A stretch of 64,000 nt of DNA from Rotaria sp. Silwood1 (taxonomy: Eukaryota; Rotifera; Eurotatoria; Philodinida; Philodinidae), in NCBI GenBank assembly GCA_905250075.1, contig CAJNOP010000004.1:1736971-1800970 (forward strand), read 5' to 3'. The notes beneath the pieces were generated by a model. The model searched no databases, was not told the origin of the DNA, and saw only the letters and a list, made by a program, of their open reading frames with translations. This document shows, piece by piece, positions 44,051 through 54,848 of this stretch (position 1 is its first letter; each line of letters begins with the position of its first letter). Position numbers and translations under genes: made by a program.

Positions 44051-44318
44051 ATGATATCAACAGAAGCAAAAACACAAAATCAATCTCAACAATCAACAAC
44101 ATATGATGAACGTGTATTTAATGAACGTATTCGTCAATTATTTAATTCAATTGATTCAACTAATATTTCATCACCAAATAATAATATGAATCAAATGACT
44201 TCTATTGTTGATGCACTCTTTCCTGAACAAGCTTCTCTTTATCAACAACAGCAACATGATCAACGTCGTTCATCAACAAATGATCTTACAACAGCTTTTG
44301 ATCGATTTTCATTATGGA

Positions 44319-44357
<39 letters not shown>

Positions 44358-45033
44358 GTTCAGCTTCAGCCTTCTGTGGTGGTACTATAAGTGGTCCATC
44401 AGCATTTACCAATCGACGTCAATCAACATTACATAGTTCATCACGTTCATTACGAAATACTTATCATCATCATCATCATCAACAACAACATCATCAACCA
44501 AATCATTATCGACCACCACCTGTAACTCGACCTCGTTTTACTGCATCATCAATACGTATACCATCAGCTGCAACTATGTATGTATTCATTGAAAACTTTA
44601 CAAATTTTTTATAAAATATTTTTTTAGAAGTGCTCCATCTACTAACTATACGAATGGACTTCAACGATCAGCATCATCACTTTCAACAAATAATACTAGT
44701 GCTACAATGGATTATCATCCTCGCTTTGCTAGTCGTTTATCAACAACTCGTTTACCATCAAATGCACCAGCAGGTTCTCATGATCAAATAGCAGGTAATA
44801 ATAATACAATAGATCCAATAGCTCCATCATCATCTATCGATGTTACGGATCAAACATGTTCGGCTTCTGCTGTACTCTCTCGCAATACATCAACAACAAA
44901 TGTTCAACCACAACAATTTGTAACAATGACACAAACAACAACAACAACTTTTTGTTATGTACCTGCAACAGGTTCACTTGCTTATAATAATTTAGCTGGA
45001 ACAGGACGAAGTACAACTGTTTCTCATCATTGA
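44051..45033 (+). CDS. Low-complexity Asn/His/Gln/Ser/Thr-rich protein
   Basis: Two exons join in frame to 310 aa: 44051-44577 and 44628-45033. The start ATG gives MISTEAKTQNQSQQ. A less repetitive N-terminal part (ERVFNERIRQLFNSIDS, then IVDALFPEQASLY) precedes a poly-Asn run of about 12 coded by AAT repeats, a His-rich run and Ser/Thr-rich sequence to the end. No domain, signal peptide or membrane segment is seen. The intron is short and has standard GT-AG ends, and the frame is kept on both sides, which argues for a real gene. I do not recognise the family; a nuclear or RNA-granule protein would suit this composition, but that is only a guess. Confidence 0.6.
44324..44359 (+). repeat. (AAT)n trinucleotide repeat, coding for poly-Asn
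   Basis: About twelve AAT units within the first exon of the low-complexity gene. It is likely length-variable between alleles. Confidence 0.85.
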
Positions 45034-46760
45034 ATAAACAAAAACAAAAAAAATTCGACAAAAATATATAATTCATGTTTGCTGTTTGGTAATTATTTAA
45101 AACATGTCGTTGTTGTGTAAGACACATGTTTATGTTTATGGATCTTATTTATGGTTTACTTGTGTGCGTATGCAGTTCTTCTTGTTCTTTTCTTTTTCTT
45201 TCTGTTAGACCTTAGATAAAATGTCTGTTGTGTTTGTCGAAGAATTTCATACACAGAAATATATTTATCTATTTATTTATTTATTTATTTATTTTCTTCT
45301 TTTGTATTAACTGTTATTTCTTCTTGTTATTACTCTCAAAATAAAACAGTTAAATTTAAAACAAAAAATATAATTCTGATTTTCTTATTCACAAGACTTT
45401 ACATTCTTAAAAAATTTGTATTTTTCAAATGTTATCATTATTTTTAATCTTAAAACAAAGTTAAATTGTTTTCAACTGAATCAAATTTGCCGATTTAATT
45501 AGAGAATTTAATCAGAACGAATAAAGGCGTTATTCAAGTCTTTGAATATTATTGTTCGATCATGATAGTTATGGACTCATAATCATTGTTATTACCAAAT
45601 GTTGATCATCGAACAAGCTGAGATTTCTTTTTTCTGAATAATTCATGAGTTATAAACATTTTATTTCTTCTGCTATATAATTCTAATAATTATTGATCTT
45701 CGATAAATGAAAACTTTTCTTGCTACCATAATCTAGTGACTACTCTTCTTCATCTACGATACAAAGTTCAAATCTTATTTGAAAGTGATTACTGAAATAC
45801 AACTATTTTGCAAAAACGGATATTTTTGAAGTTTGAAATCTTCTTCCAAAACAAAAAGAAAATTATAAATCAGTCGAGAAATGTTTTTAGATGATTCACA
45901 CAAACTATGAGAGGCTGACTTGTGTATAGTTTGAGAAGTTCATTGAAAATGATTATTTACTATTGAAAAATATATACAGAAACACAAATGAGGAAACAAT
46001 AAGGTTCATTCACTTCATCATATCTTTTATACACAATGTCCATTATCATTATGTAAAAGTATAATAATGAAAAGTTGGAAAGAAAATACCCACAGGCAAG
46101 ATTATGTCACCAAGACTTTACATACATTTTAACTATAAGTCATATCATTTATTTTGCGTCGTTTTTTGACTTTACACATATAGTTGCAAGCAAAATTATT
46201 AATATAGATTGAAAATTAGACAACAAAAATAATTTTGTAATATCTTGATAGCTATTTGTATTCATATACTATTCAACAATTTAGAAGCTTTTAAAACAAA
46301 AGCATACAGAATTCTATGCGCTGATAAAACAAAAACTAAACACAATTCAACGAAGATCTACAACGTAAAATTTATATATCTCATGTCGAGTCTAATAGAA
46401 ATAAATTTTTATTTTAGTCTTGTACATTTCAGATATATGAATACTAAGAATGAACTTTCTAAAGTGAAAACATGATTTTTTACAAGAATTGATAAGCTTC
46501 ATGCTATTCGATTTGACATCATTATTTAACACAATTGAAAAACTTCTTATTTTTTTATAAACATACTATTGCTAATAGAAAGAAAAAATGGACTACGAAG
46601 TTCGACTATTGTAAAACACAATTTTAAAGGAATGTTGAATTAGATAAGGTAGAAACTCGCATTCATTCCAATTTCCCCTTAACAGATCATGATAGACGTA
46701 GTTGATATACGATCAAAGATCATATATCAATAATATCGCAATACAATATATGAACTAAGT
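45034..46760. other. Gene-free region
   Basis: 3' flank of the low-complexity gene, with a TTTA tandem run near 45262-45292 and AATAAA at about 45340. The remainder is AT-rich without supported genes. Confidence 0.4.
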
Positions 46761-47300
46761 GGGCGGGTATTTTTTGAATAACTTTTGATAGAACCATTGT
46801 AGAGAGCTGCGGTTTTCACCGTTAAAAAGAGGAGATGAAGACGCATCGAACTGTATATTACAAAGTAATTTAACCTAATTTTATCAAGGACTTAAATCGA
46901 CGTTTTTCAAAACCACCATACTTCGTAAGGTAACTAAGGCGAATTTTCAATAATCAGGTACGCATTCGAAGCGCTAAATGAAGATCTTTAAAACTACGCA
47001 AGGTCCAAACTTTTACGCTTACCAGTTTAAGTGTTATAGGCATTTTATGTGAAACTCTTAGCCGATTTTTCTATCAATTTCTGTAAAACAAAAATTACTT
47101 TTTTTGTGTTTTTCTTATTTTTAGAGAAACCGATTTTCCGTAATTTTTTCAGAAAATTCATCAAGAAAAGTTTAAAAAACGTCCTAGAGAAACCTATAAT
47201 ATACTACTCGGTGCGTCTTCATCTGGTCTTTTCAACGGTGAAAACCACAGCTCTTTACAGAGGTTTTATCAAAAGTTATTCAAAAAATACTCCTCCGCCT
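46761..47300. mobile_element. MITE with about 90-base terminal inverted repeats
   Basis: The left end (about 46761-46850) and right end (about 47210-47300) are imperfect reverse complements over about 90 bases. Shared blocks include GTATTTTTTGAATAACTTTT, then GAGCTG, GGTTTTCACCGTT and AGATGAAGACGCA. The same AATAACTTTTGATAG and TAGAGAGCTGCG blocks form the ends of the foldback element at 4277-4797. There is no transposase frame; the 88-codon frame at 47049-47315 spans the inverted repeat and has no motif. No clean target duplication was seen. Confidence 0.78.
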
Positions 47301-48622
47301 TTTTTTGTTTTTTGAAATGGACAATAAATTCTTATTCCACTTGTAGAAGATTAAGTAAAACGATGATGAATAGATGATATGTCTCAAAATAGATAGAATA
47401 AAACAATCTTCCTATAACTTGTAACATGATCCATATTGTGCCTTACAGTTTAGTCCCACAGGACTTGCACCTACAGCTGTTACATTAAAGTTCATATTTT
47501 TTAAGTTTTTTTAATACTTCATATTTGTATGAAGCTAACAGTTAGCAAATTTTTTACAATAAAAGAAAAAACTTTTTTTTTCAATTTTTTTCGATAAAAA
47601 CTACTGGTAATAGAGCATTTTTGAAAGTGAGTTACAAGCAACCCAGAAAAATGTATATGCAATCTCGAAGAAGAAAATCTTCAATTTACACCGAATTTAA
47701 CTTTTAATGGCTACCTAAGGTTTCGTGAACGTAATCAATATAATTAGAATTATTTAAAGATTTTTCTTATACAATGAAAAAGTTCAAAAGTAAAAGTTAG
47801 AGCTTCAAGCTTGATGATAATTGTAAATATATTAAACAAAAATTTTCAACATGAATAACAATCAACGAACTAATTTTAGGACCGGAAAAATTGATTAAAA
47901 GAACGAGATAAATCAACCATTAAGGTGTCAAACTTGTTTATTTCTGGTTTTAACATGAATGACGCAGGAGATAATTATGTTAATTCGATGTGCAATATGC
48001 ATTATTTATTTGTTGATTATGAACTAATTTTGTTTTTCCTAATGTTGAAGACATGAATCAAATTTACAATTATAGTATTCTATCAAAGATCAAAGGATAT
48101 CATTTTCAGGTATGACTTTGTTTGACATAATATTTAGCATAAAAATTTCTATTTTTAAATAATATTGTCATTAGTCTGTTTTTTGATATTTACGTATGTA
48201 ATATTCATAAAAATAGAATTATTTAACATGCTCTTATTGAAAACATATATATTCGATCTTTTCAAATAATTATTGACATATTACAAAAAAAAAAAACCAA
48301 AAGAAAAAGAATATTTTTCAGTTCATAAACAGAAAAACAGAGGGCAAACAATTTGATTCAAATAAGTGTGGCTTTTTTTTTGTTTTTTTTTCGTCTAGAG
48401 AAAGAAAAAGAAATTCACATACATAAACAACAGAGAACACGATACACAAACAACAACAAACATAAGGTAATAATCAAACCGTATCAGAAGAATAATCAAA
48501 TAGTTTGATAGACAATTTAATAAGTAAAATAAGACAGAATGAGATTCAAATGAAAAAAAACCAATAAATAACGAAAGCACATAATGATGATGAATTTATT
48601 AATAAAAACATTAATTTAAATT
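47301..48622. other. Gene-free region downstream of cyclin A
   Basis: AT-rich sequence with poly-T near 48370-48390. It includes the 3' flank of the leftward cyclin A gene. No supported gene. Confidence 0.4.
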
Positions 48623-51164
48623 TTATCGATGATAATCTAAACTAATATTATTTTTTTCAAATTCATCAAGTGTTAAATCAAGTATATTATCATCATCATT
48701 ATCTTCTTCTTCTTCTAATTTTGATTGATGAATTATTTCACGTACACGTTTTTGATATAATTCATTATATTTTTTAATATTTGAATAACGTCGAAGTAAA
48801 CTTGATGTTATTTTATCTTGATAATATGTTTTTGAATATATTTCAGTTAAAGATAATATACATTCATTTAAATCATTTTGTGTATATGTTGTTAATTGAA
48901 TATAATAATTTGACCAATTAGTATCAATATTTAAATATTGATTAAGTAATTGAATTGAATATAAAAGACAACTAGCAGCTATTATTGATGAATAATATAA
49001 TGAAAATGGTCGATCATATAAAAGTGTTAAAGTACATAAATAATTTGATAACATTATAAGACATTTATAATCATCATTATTATCTGTTGATATTATTGAT
49101 TTAAGATTAATTAAATAATGTTGTAAAAATGTATAACATGTTGGTCCGGATATAGAAAAATTAAGCATCTATATGAAAATTAATAAAATTAGAATAGATT
49201 TCAATTTTTATATAGTTTAAAAGAAAAAATGAAACACTCGAAATAGAATCATATTTTACATAAATTGAAAGACGAAACTTTCGAATAAATGTTTTTTTTT
49301 TTTTTCATATAATAAATTATTAGATAACATCATGACAAAACTCACCGTAGAGATAAATAATGTGTGGTTGATTCCTTTGAGGACAAATCTTTTCCACCTC
49401 CGATGGTAGTTGATCATAAACGAGTAGAATTAGCTGTCGGATATCATTATCATAATACTACTTACAACTTCCTACTATTTCTTAACTGCTGAAATTATTG
49501 ATGTGAAAATTCATTTTACATATGAATGATTATCAGATTATTTTCTTCTATCCATCAAAGGAAATTAAATGTCTTACTAATTTGAAGTGAACTTTCAATT
49601 ATATTTGCCGAAATGCATCCTTTAATTAAACTTATTTCTAATATTGACATTGATCTTACATTTATTCTTACGAATAACTAAATTAAAAATCAACCTTAAT
49701 GCAAAAAACAAAAAAACAAATTTTTTTCAAGATAAGTGTAAAAAGATTTAATGTTTTCTAGATAAAATATATATAAATATAATCGTCTAATAGTTTACTC
49801 CATATACTTTCTTCTATTGAATTGATTTGTTATTGGAAACGAAATTTTTCTTATATATTCAACACAACTTACTTTCATAATAATTTGTTCCATACGAAGA
49901 ATATGTTTTATTTCATATGTATTATCTGTTATAAATGAAAATTCTTCTAATGCAGGTGGATACATTTCTTCATATTTTGATGCTACATACATACATGTAG
50001 TACCTAAATAATTGAACAACAACAACAACAACAACAAATATTCATTATATTTTTCTTATTATAAAAACTAACCAAGTAATTGTAATTTTGATCTTGTTAC
50101 ATTTACTGTTGATAAAAATCGATCAACATATTGTACACAAAGAAAAAGTGTTTCATCATTTAATTTATATTCATCAGTAACTTCAATAAGCCAATCGATA
50201 AGGATTGTACGCATTGCAGAATTTATATCCGATTGATATTCCATAAAATTAACTTCTTAACAAAGAAAACAATACTTATTAAACTGAAAAGCATTGTTTT
50301 TTTTTTGTAAGAAATACTTACTGGGTGCATAGATATGTTCTACTGATTTTAAATGTTCAAATATTGATTGACGATATTCAGGTCTAGAAAAAGAAAATGT
50401 TAGTTAGAAAATTTGGTCTCAAACGAAGATATATATACGTGTCAATTAATCTTAGAAATGAAATTCTATCTGATATTTTCTATCGAAAGTAAAATTCATT
50501 TGATTTTCATTTAGAAAAATAAATGAGATTAGGATGAATCCGCGAGGTTTCTACCACAATTTGAAAAATTTTTTTGGAGTTTGATATTCTAGTGAGACGT
50601 AACATCGTCGAAAACGGTTAGATCATCTTTTAGGAACAACTCAATGTATTTGTAATTGGATTGAATATCAAAATCGAAAATAAACAAAACTTTTTCCATC
50701 AAAATGGTAGAAATTTCACGGATTCACCGATTATTTTCAATATAATATAGGAAATATGATTACTAGTTTTTTTATTTAATGATATATTTGAATTTTACTT
50801 ACAATTCATATAAATCCTGTTCAAGTTGTTCACGTGTTTTATTATTATTTGATAAAGATAATTTTTGTTCAGAAAAATAATTTGTTTTAACCATTGGTGA
50901 AATAAACATTTGAGTATTATTTTCATTTTCATTTTCTTTTGAATATTGTTTTATAGAACGTATTGCTGTAAGTATAGGTCTTGATGTTATTGAAATTTTA
51001 TTTTTTAATAATGATGGTGATAAATTTTCTTGTTGTAGAATTGTATTCGATATTAATTTTGTTTTATTTATTATTTCGATTGATGAAGATTTCTGTAATG
51101 AAACATCTTTAAGTGGAAGTCGATTTTGCGTTGATCGCAGTACGTTTCGATTCGAATTGATCAT
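48623..51164 (-). CDS. CCNA: Cyclin A (mitotic cyclin)
   Basis: Five exons join in frame to 427 aa: 51164-50803, 50383-50322, 50255-50073, 50003-49873 and 49168-48623. A perfect destruction box RNVLRSTQN (RxxLxxxxN) sits at residues 6-14, the degron for APC/C. The first cyclin box starts near residue 146. It has [18 protein letters not shown], which carries the cyclin A MRAIL-type docking patch, then [42 protein letters not shown] and [10 protein letters not shown]. The second cyclin box continues in the last exon. Cyclin A activates CDK1/2 in S phase and mitosis. The C-terminus has an acidic, Asp/Glu-rich extension ([10 protein letters not shown]) beyond the second box that is not typical. 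The hAT MITE lies about 320 bases upstream of the start. Intron 4 (49169-49872) is 704 bases with no gene inside. Confidence 0.93.
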
Positions 51165-51480
51165 TTCTTTAATAAATAAATATATATCTCATCTATGAAT
51201 GTCTTTTTTTTTTGATTCTGTTGAATCAAAATAAAATCTTACTCGAATCTTAAACGAACTATACTGGTCGACAGCAAAAAAAAAACGATGAAATACAGAT
51301 GAAGCACAAAGGATCAATTTGTCTATAACGAGTCTACCAGTCTTTGTTTAAAGCGCTTGTTTTATTTTTCGGCCAATAATTCGTGTAATGACGAAAGAGT
51401 TCGCTAGTCAATGTGTGATACATATGGGAAATAGAAGCATACATGTTCAATCATATTTACAAATCGAAAAGATAGAATTT
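51165..51480. other. Upstream flank of cyclin A
   Basis: Likely promoter and 5' UTR of cyclin A. It contains TTTAAAGCGC near 51348 in less AT-rich sequence; no firm motif call. Confidence 0.35.
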
Positions 51481-51690
51481 CAGTGGCGTAGCCAGGAGTA
51501 GGGCCATTGGGCAACTGCCTTTAGCTCCCAAAAGTTATTGCCCATGGATTTATTGACCTATGCAGTACTGGAACAATTATTGCCCATAGATATTTTTGAA
51601 ATCATAACGATTGCCTCTTAGCTGTCCGTAACTCAAAATAGTTCGGCTGATGAATTGCCCATGACTGAAAAATTCCTGCCTACGCCACTG
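51481..51690. mobile_element. hAT-type MITE, 210 bases, with 8-base target duplication
   Basis: The left end is CAGTGGCGTAGCCAGGA and the reverse complement of the right end is CAGTGGCGTAGGCAGGA, so 16 of 17 positions agree. CAGTGGCG-AGCCAGGA-type ends are characteristic of hAT transposons. Immediately outside are TAGAATTT at 51473-51480 and TAGAATTT at 51691-51698, a perfect 8-base duplication as hAT insertion makes. Internally, TTGCCCAT recurs three times, plus a variant in opposite orientation near the left end, possibly subterminal transposase-binding sites. It has no coding capacity. GC content is above that of the surroundings. Confidence 0.93.
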
Positions 51691-51698
51691 TAGAATTT

Positions 51699-52834
51699 AA
51701 TATTTCATTGTTGAAAATTTTGTTATTTATAGTCTATTGTTTAACTATTAATGGATTTATATATATATGTGTGTGAAAACTCAAAAAAAAAACGAAAGTA
51801 ACAAAAAATATTGTTACATGATATTTGAAAAAGTAAATTTATTCTTTTCGTAAGCATTATTTCAATATATTAATAAAATTTCATGTAAAATTAATACTAA
51901 ATAGAAGAGAAAAAAAGAATATATGATTTTAAAATATTGATTTAAAGACTTGTAAAGATAAATGACTTTTAGTTATATGAGTGGATAAAGTACGTGATGT
52001 TGAATATGATCTATGAAATAAGCTGACTTTTACATTTATAATTAAATCAAGGCATCAAATTTAACATAAAAAGATTGACGAGAAAGTTTGTCCAAATATT
52101 ATTCAAAGCATAAAACTACATCACGTAAATACAACTATAAAAAGAAAATATATCTATTTTTTAGTATGACCTTTAAATAATATGATTTCATAGATTGAAA
52201 AATATGCTGATTGATATTGAATTATGCTATTCTATGAATAACAAAAATTAAAGTAATTGAATAAGTTTTAAATATGATCAAAATTTGTTTTTTGTTTTTG
52301 TTTTTCTGTCAAGTAAAGTCACTGGAGATTGACAATGATATGTTTATTAGAAACTGTCGAACAGCAATGATCTTTCTATTATTCAAGAAAAATATTCAAC
52401 TTAAAAGCTTTGTTTCTCTTATAATGAAAATCTAGAAAAAAAAGAAAATATTGATTTTTGATTATAAAACAAAAACTTAAAGATTCAGTTGACATTTGAC
52501 TTCGTGTACTTTGATTCTCCAAGGAACAATTATTTCATATTCAATTAGATATAAATTATTTCTGTCGATGATTTTCTCTTATCATTATTTCTGTTTCTAA
52601 TAAAATCTATCAATAAGAAAAGAACCATATTTTTCTATTGTCGTAAACAATTATTAATCAAACATATATTATTCAATAAATATTTAATTTCATATGTCAT
52701 CACATTATATATATATATTTTTTCCTTAAAATTCTTTGTTTTTATTTCACTTGTTTTTTGTTTTGTATGAATATAAATAAAAAGAAAAGATTTTATATAC
52801 AAATAAATTAAAAGAAAAGAAAAAAACAAGGTAT
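51699..52834. other. Gene-free region
   Basis: AT-rich, with long A and T tracts and an (AT)n run near 52708. It includes the 3' flank of the leftward gene starting at 53854. No supported gene. Confidence 0.4.
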
Positions 52835-53854
52835 CTAACCCAAACCAGATGCTTTTAAATTTTCATCAATTAAAATATTATTTGCAACACCATAAAAATA
52901 CACTAATTGTCCTTGAAATTCTTGTCGATCAACAGTTTTACAAACTCCACATCGTCTATAATTAAATCCTCTTGAACAAGTTAAAAATTTATTCCATATT
53001 ATTTGATCATATTCTTCATTATTTTCTGTGTTTAATTCATCATTTATTTGAATATCAATTTTATCATCATCATCATCATTATCTTTTGGTAGAACAGGAT
53101 GTAATTCACGTGATTTTCTACATGAACCTCGTCTACTATGAACTTTTTTCGAACGATGTTTTAACGCATCATATCCTCCGTCAGGTAAAAGAGCTTTCGT
53201 TATAATAGTTCGAACATTTTTTGTTAATTCATACCATTCTTGAGGATCTTCTTCAGAAAGTAATTCATGTGTAGGTTTAGGACGATAGCGTTTATCATGT
53301 TTTAAACGTGTTTTCATACGTGCAAATAATTTAACTAATGAAAATGAATGATCATTATTAAATTCACTCTCTATGGTATCATCATAATAAATTGTTGGAG
53401 GTATACGACTAATTGTTGTTGAATAATTATGATTATTATTATTATTATTATTATTATTTAAAGCATTTAATGGTGAAAACCGTTGTTTAGTTGAAGAAAA
53501 TGAACGTTCATCATTATCATTATTTTTATTATTCTTATTATGATTTTCATCTATAAATGAATAATGACGTAAAAATGGAGATTGATTCATTTGTTTTTGT
53601 TTTTGTTGTTGTTTTTGTATTGTATTTAATATATTTGTTGTTGGAGATTGTCGTAGAGCACCACAGTGTTGAGTTAAAAAACGATAATTTTCAATAAGAT
53701 CATCTTCTGTTTCATCGATTTCTTCATCATATTCATGATGATGATATTGATGACGATGATGATGTTGATGGCGATGATGATTTTCGTCATCATCACTATT
53801 ATTATTATTATCATTGTTGACATTTCGAGAATTTATTGTCGATTGAAGAGCCAT
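52835..53854 (-). CDS. Intronless protein of unknown function with conserved-looking C-terminal half
   Basis: A single open frame of 339 aa. Residues 1-150 are low complexity: Asn runs, a His/Gln-rich block (25-40), an acidic block (41-53) and a KQ-rich block (81-89). Residues 171-230 look structured and basic (SLVKLFARMKTRLKHDKRYR, then EEDPQEWYELTKNV and KALLPDGGYDAL). After a basic stretch (232-250) and an acidic Asp run (258-264), the C-terminus 288-339 has Cys residues in NYRRCGVCKTVDR, then GQLVYFYGVANNILIDEN, ending KASGLG. I do not recognise the family. No signal peptide or membrane segment is seen. The lack of introns in a gene this long contrasts with its neighbours, so retroposition is possible. 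Confidence 0.75.
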   Translation of the reverse strand: MALQSTINSRNVNNDNNNNSDDDENHHRHQHHHRHQYHHHEYDEEIDETEDDLIENYRFLTQHCGALRQSPTTNILNTIQKQQQKQKQMNQSPFLRHYSFIDENHNKNNKNNDNDERSFSSTKQRFSPLNALNNNNNNNNNHNYSTTISRIPPTIYYDDTIESEFNNDHSFSLVKLFARMKTRLKHDKRYRPKPTHELLSEEDPQEWYELTKNVRTIITKALLPDGGYDALKHRSKKVHSRRGSCRKSRELHPVLPKDNDDDDDKIDIQINDELNTENNEEYDQIIWNKFLTCSRGFNYRRCGVCKTVDRQEFQGQLVYFYGVANNILIDENLKASGLG

Positions 53855-54848
53855 ATTTATAGAAATGAAAACAATATTAATTCAAAAAATGGATTAAAAT
53901 AAATTTGTTTTCTTGTGTTTGTTTTTTTATTGTTGTAATATTAGTGTGAATGCTTTGGATGTCGTCTTTTTAACTTTCTGTTACTAATATATACTTTGAA
54001 GGCATTATTCGCATATAGGTAAGAACGGAACTCTTCATAATATATTTTGAAAAGCGACGATAATGTGACAGAAAAACGGAAGAATCATGTCGATGAGAAA
54101 GAAAAAGAATAAGATAAAGAAAGAAACAACCATAATAGATTGAGCTCAAGTTTGAGTAGGAAAACATTCTCATCAACACGTTTTTCTCTTTGATTATATG
54201 CCTGTTTTCTTTTCTCTCTCTCTCTCTCTCTTTCTCTCTCTTTTTTTTTGTTGTATTAAATTCAACTACCGTTAATAAAAATAATACAGAAGGAAACTAT
54301 TAATAAATCAAGGCAAGAAAAAAAAACGAAGAAAAAGAAAGAAAGAAAAATATCTGTCAGGATAGTCTTTTTTTTGAAGAGATAATTTAACAACATAAAA
54401 TAAAAAAACTAATTAAAATAAAAATTTTCATAAAATTCTATTTTACATTACTATATTAACTTTGCAAAAGAATATTAAATTCTCCTTGTTCTTTTACTTC
54501 GCATATTATTATTATTAAAAAAAGCTGAATTATGTTTGGCTCTATGAAAAGAAAAATCCTTCGAAGACATTTTCATTCATGTGCACTCATTTGTAATAAT
54601 AACAAATGATCTATTCTCCTAGAATTACATATTATGATTGAGCGGAAATTCTTTTAATGATTGATAATTGTCAAACGTATTTTAACTATTTTTATTCATT
54701 CTTCAAGTCTATTCATATAAATACAATCAAGAGACACAATGAGACTGACACAAAAAAAAAAATAAACCAACCATCTGACATATATAAATGATCATACAGA
54801 AACAAAAAAAAAAAAAAATAATAATAATAAATTCGACACGAATTAAAT
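53855..54848. other. Intergenic region between the unknown intronless gene and NSD
   Basis: About 1 kb. It has a (CT)n microsatellite at about 54212-54242 and A-rich tracts around 54320-54420. It should hold the promoter of the leftward intronless gene and the 3' UTR of NSD. No gene seen. Confidence 0.4.
54212..54242. repeat. (CT)n microsatellite
   Basis: An interrupted run of CT dinucleotides with a few TTT breaks, next to poly-T. Confidence 0.75.
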
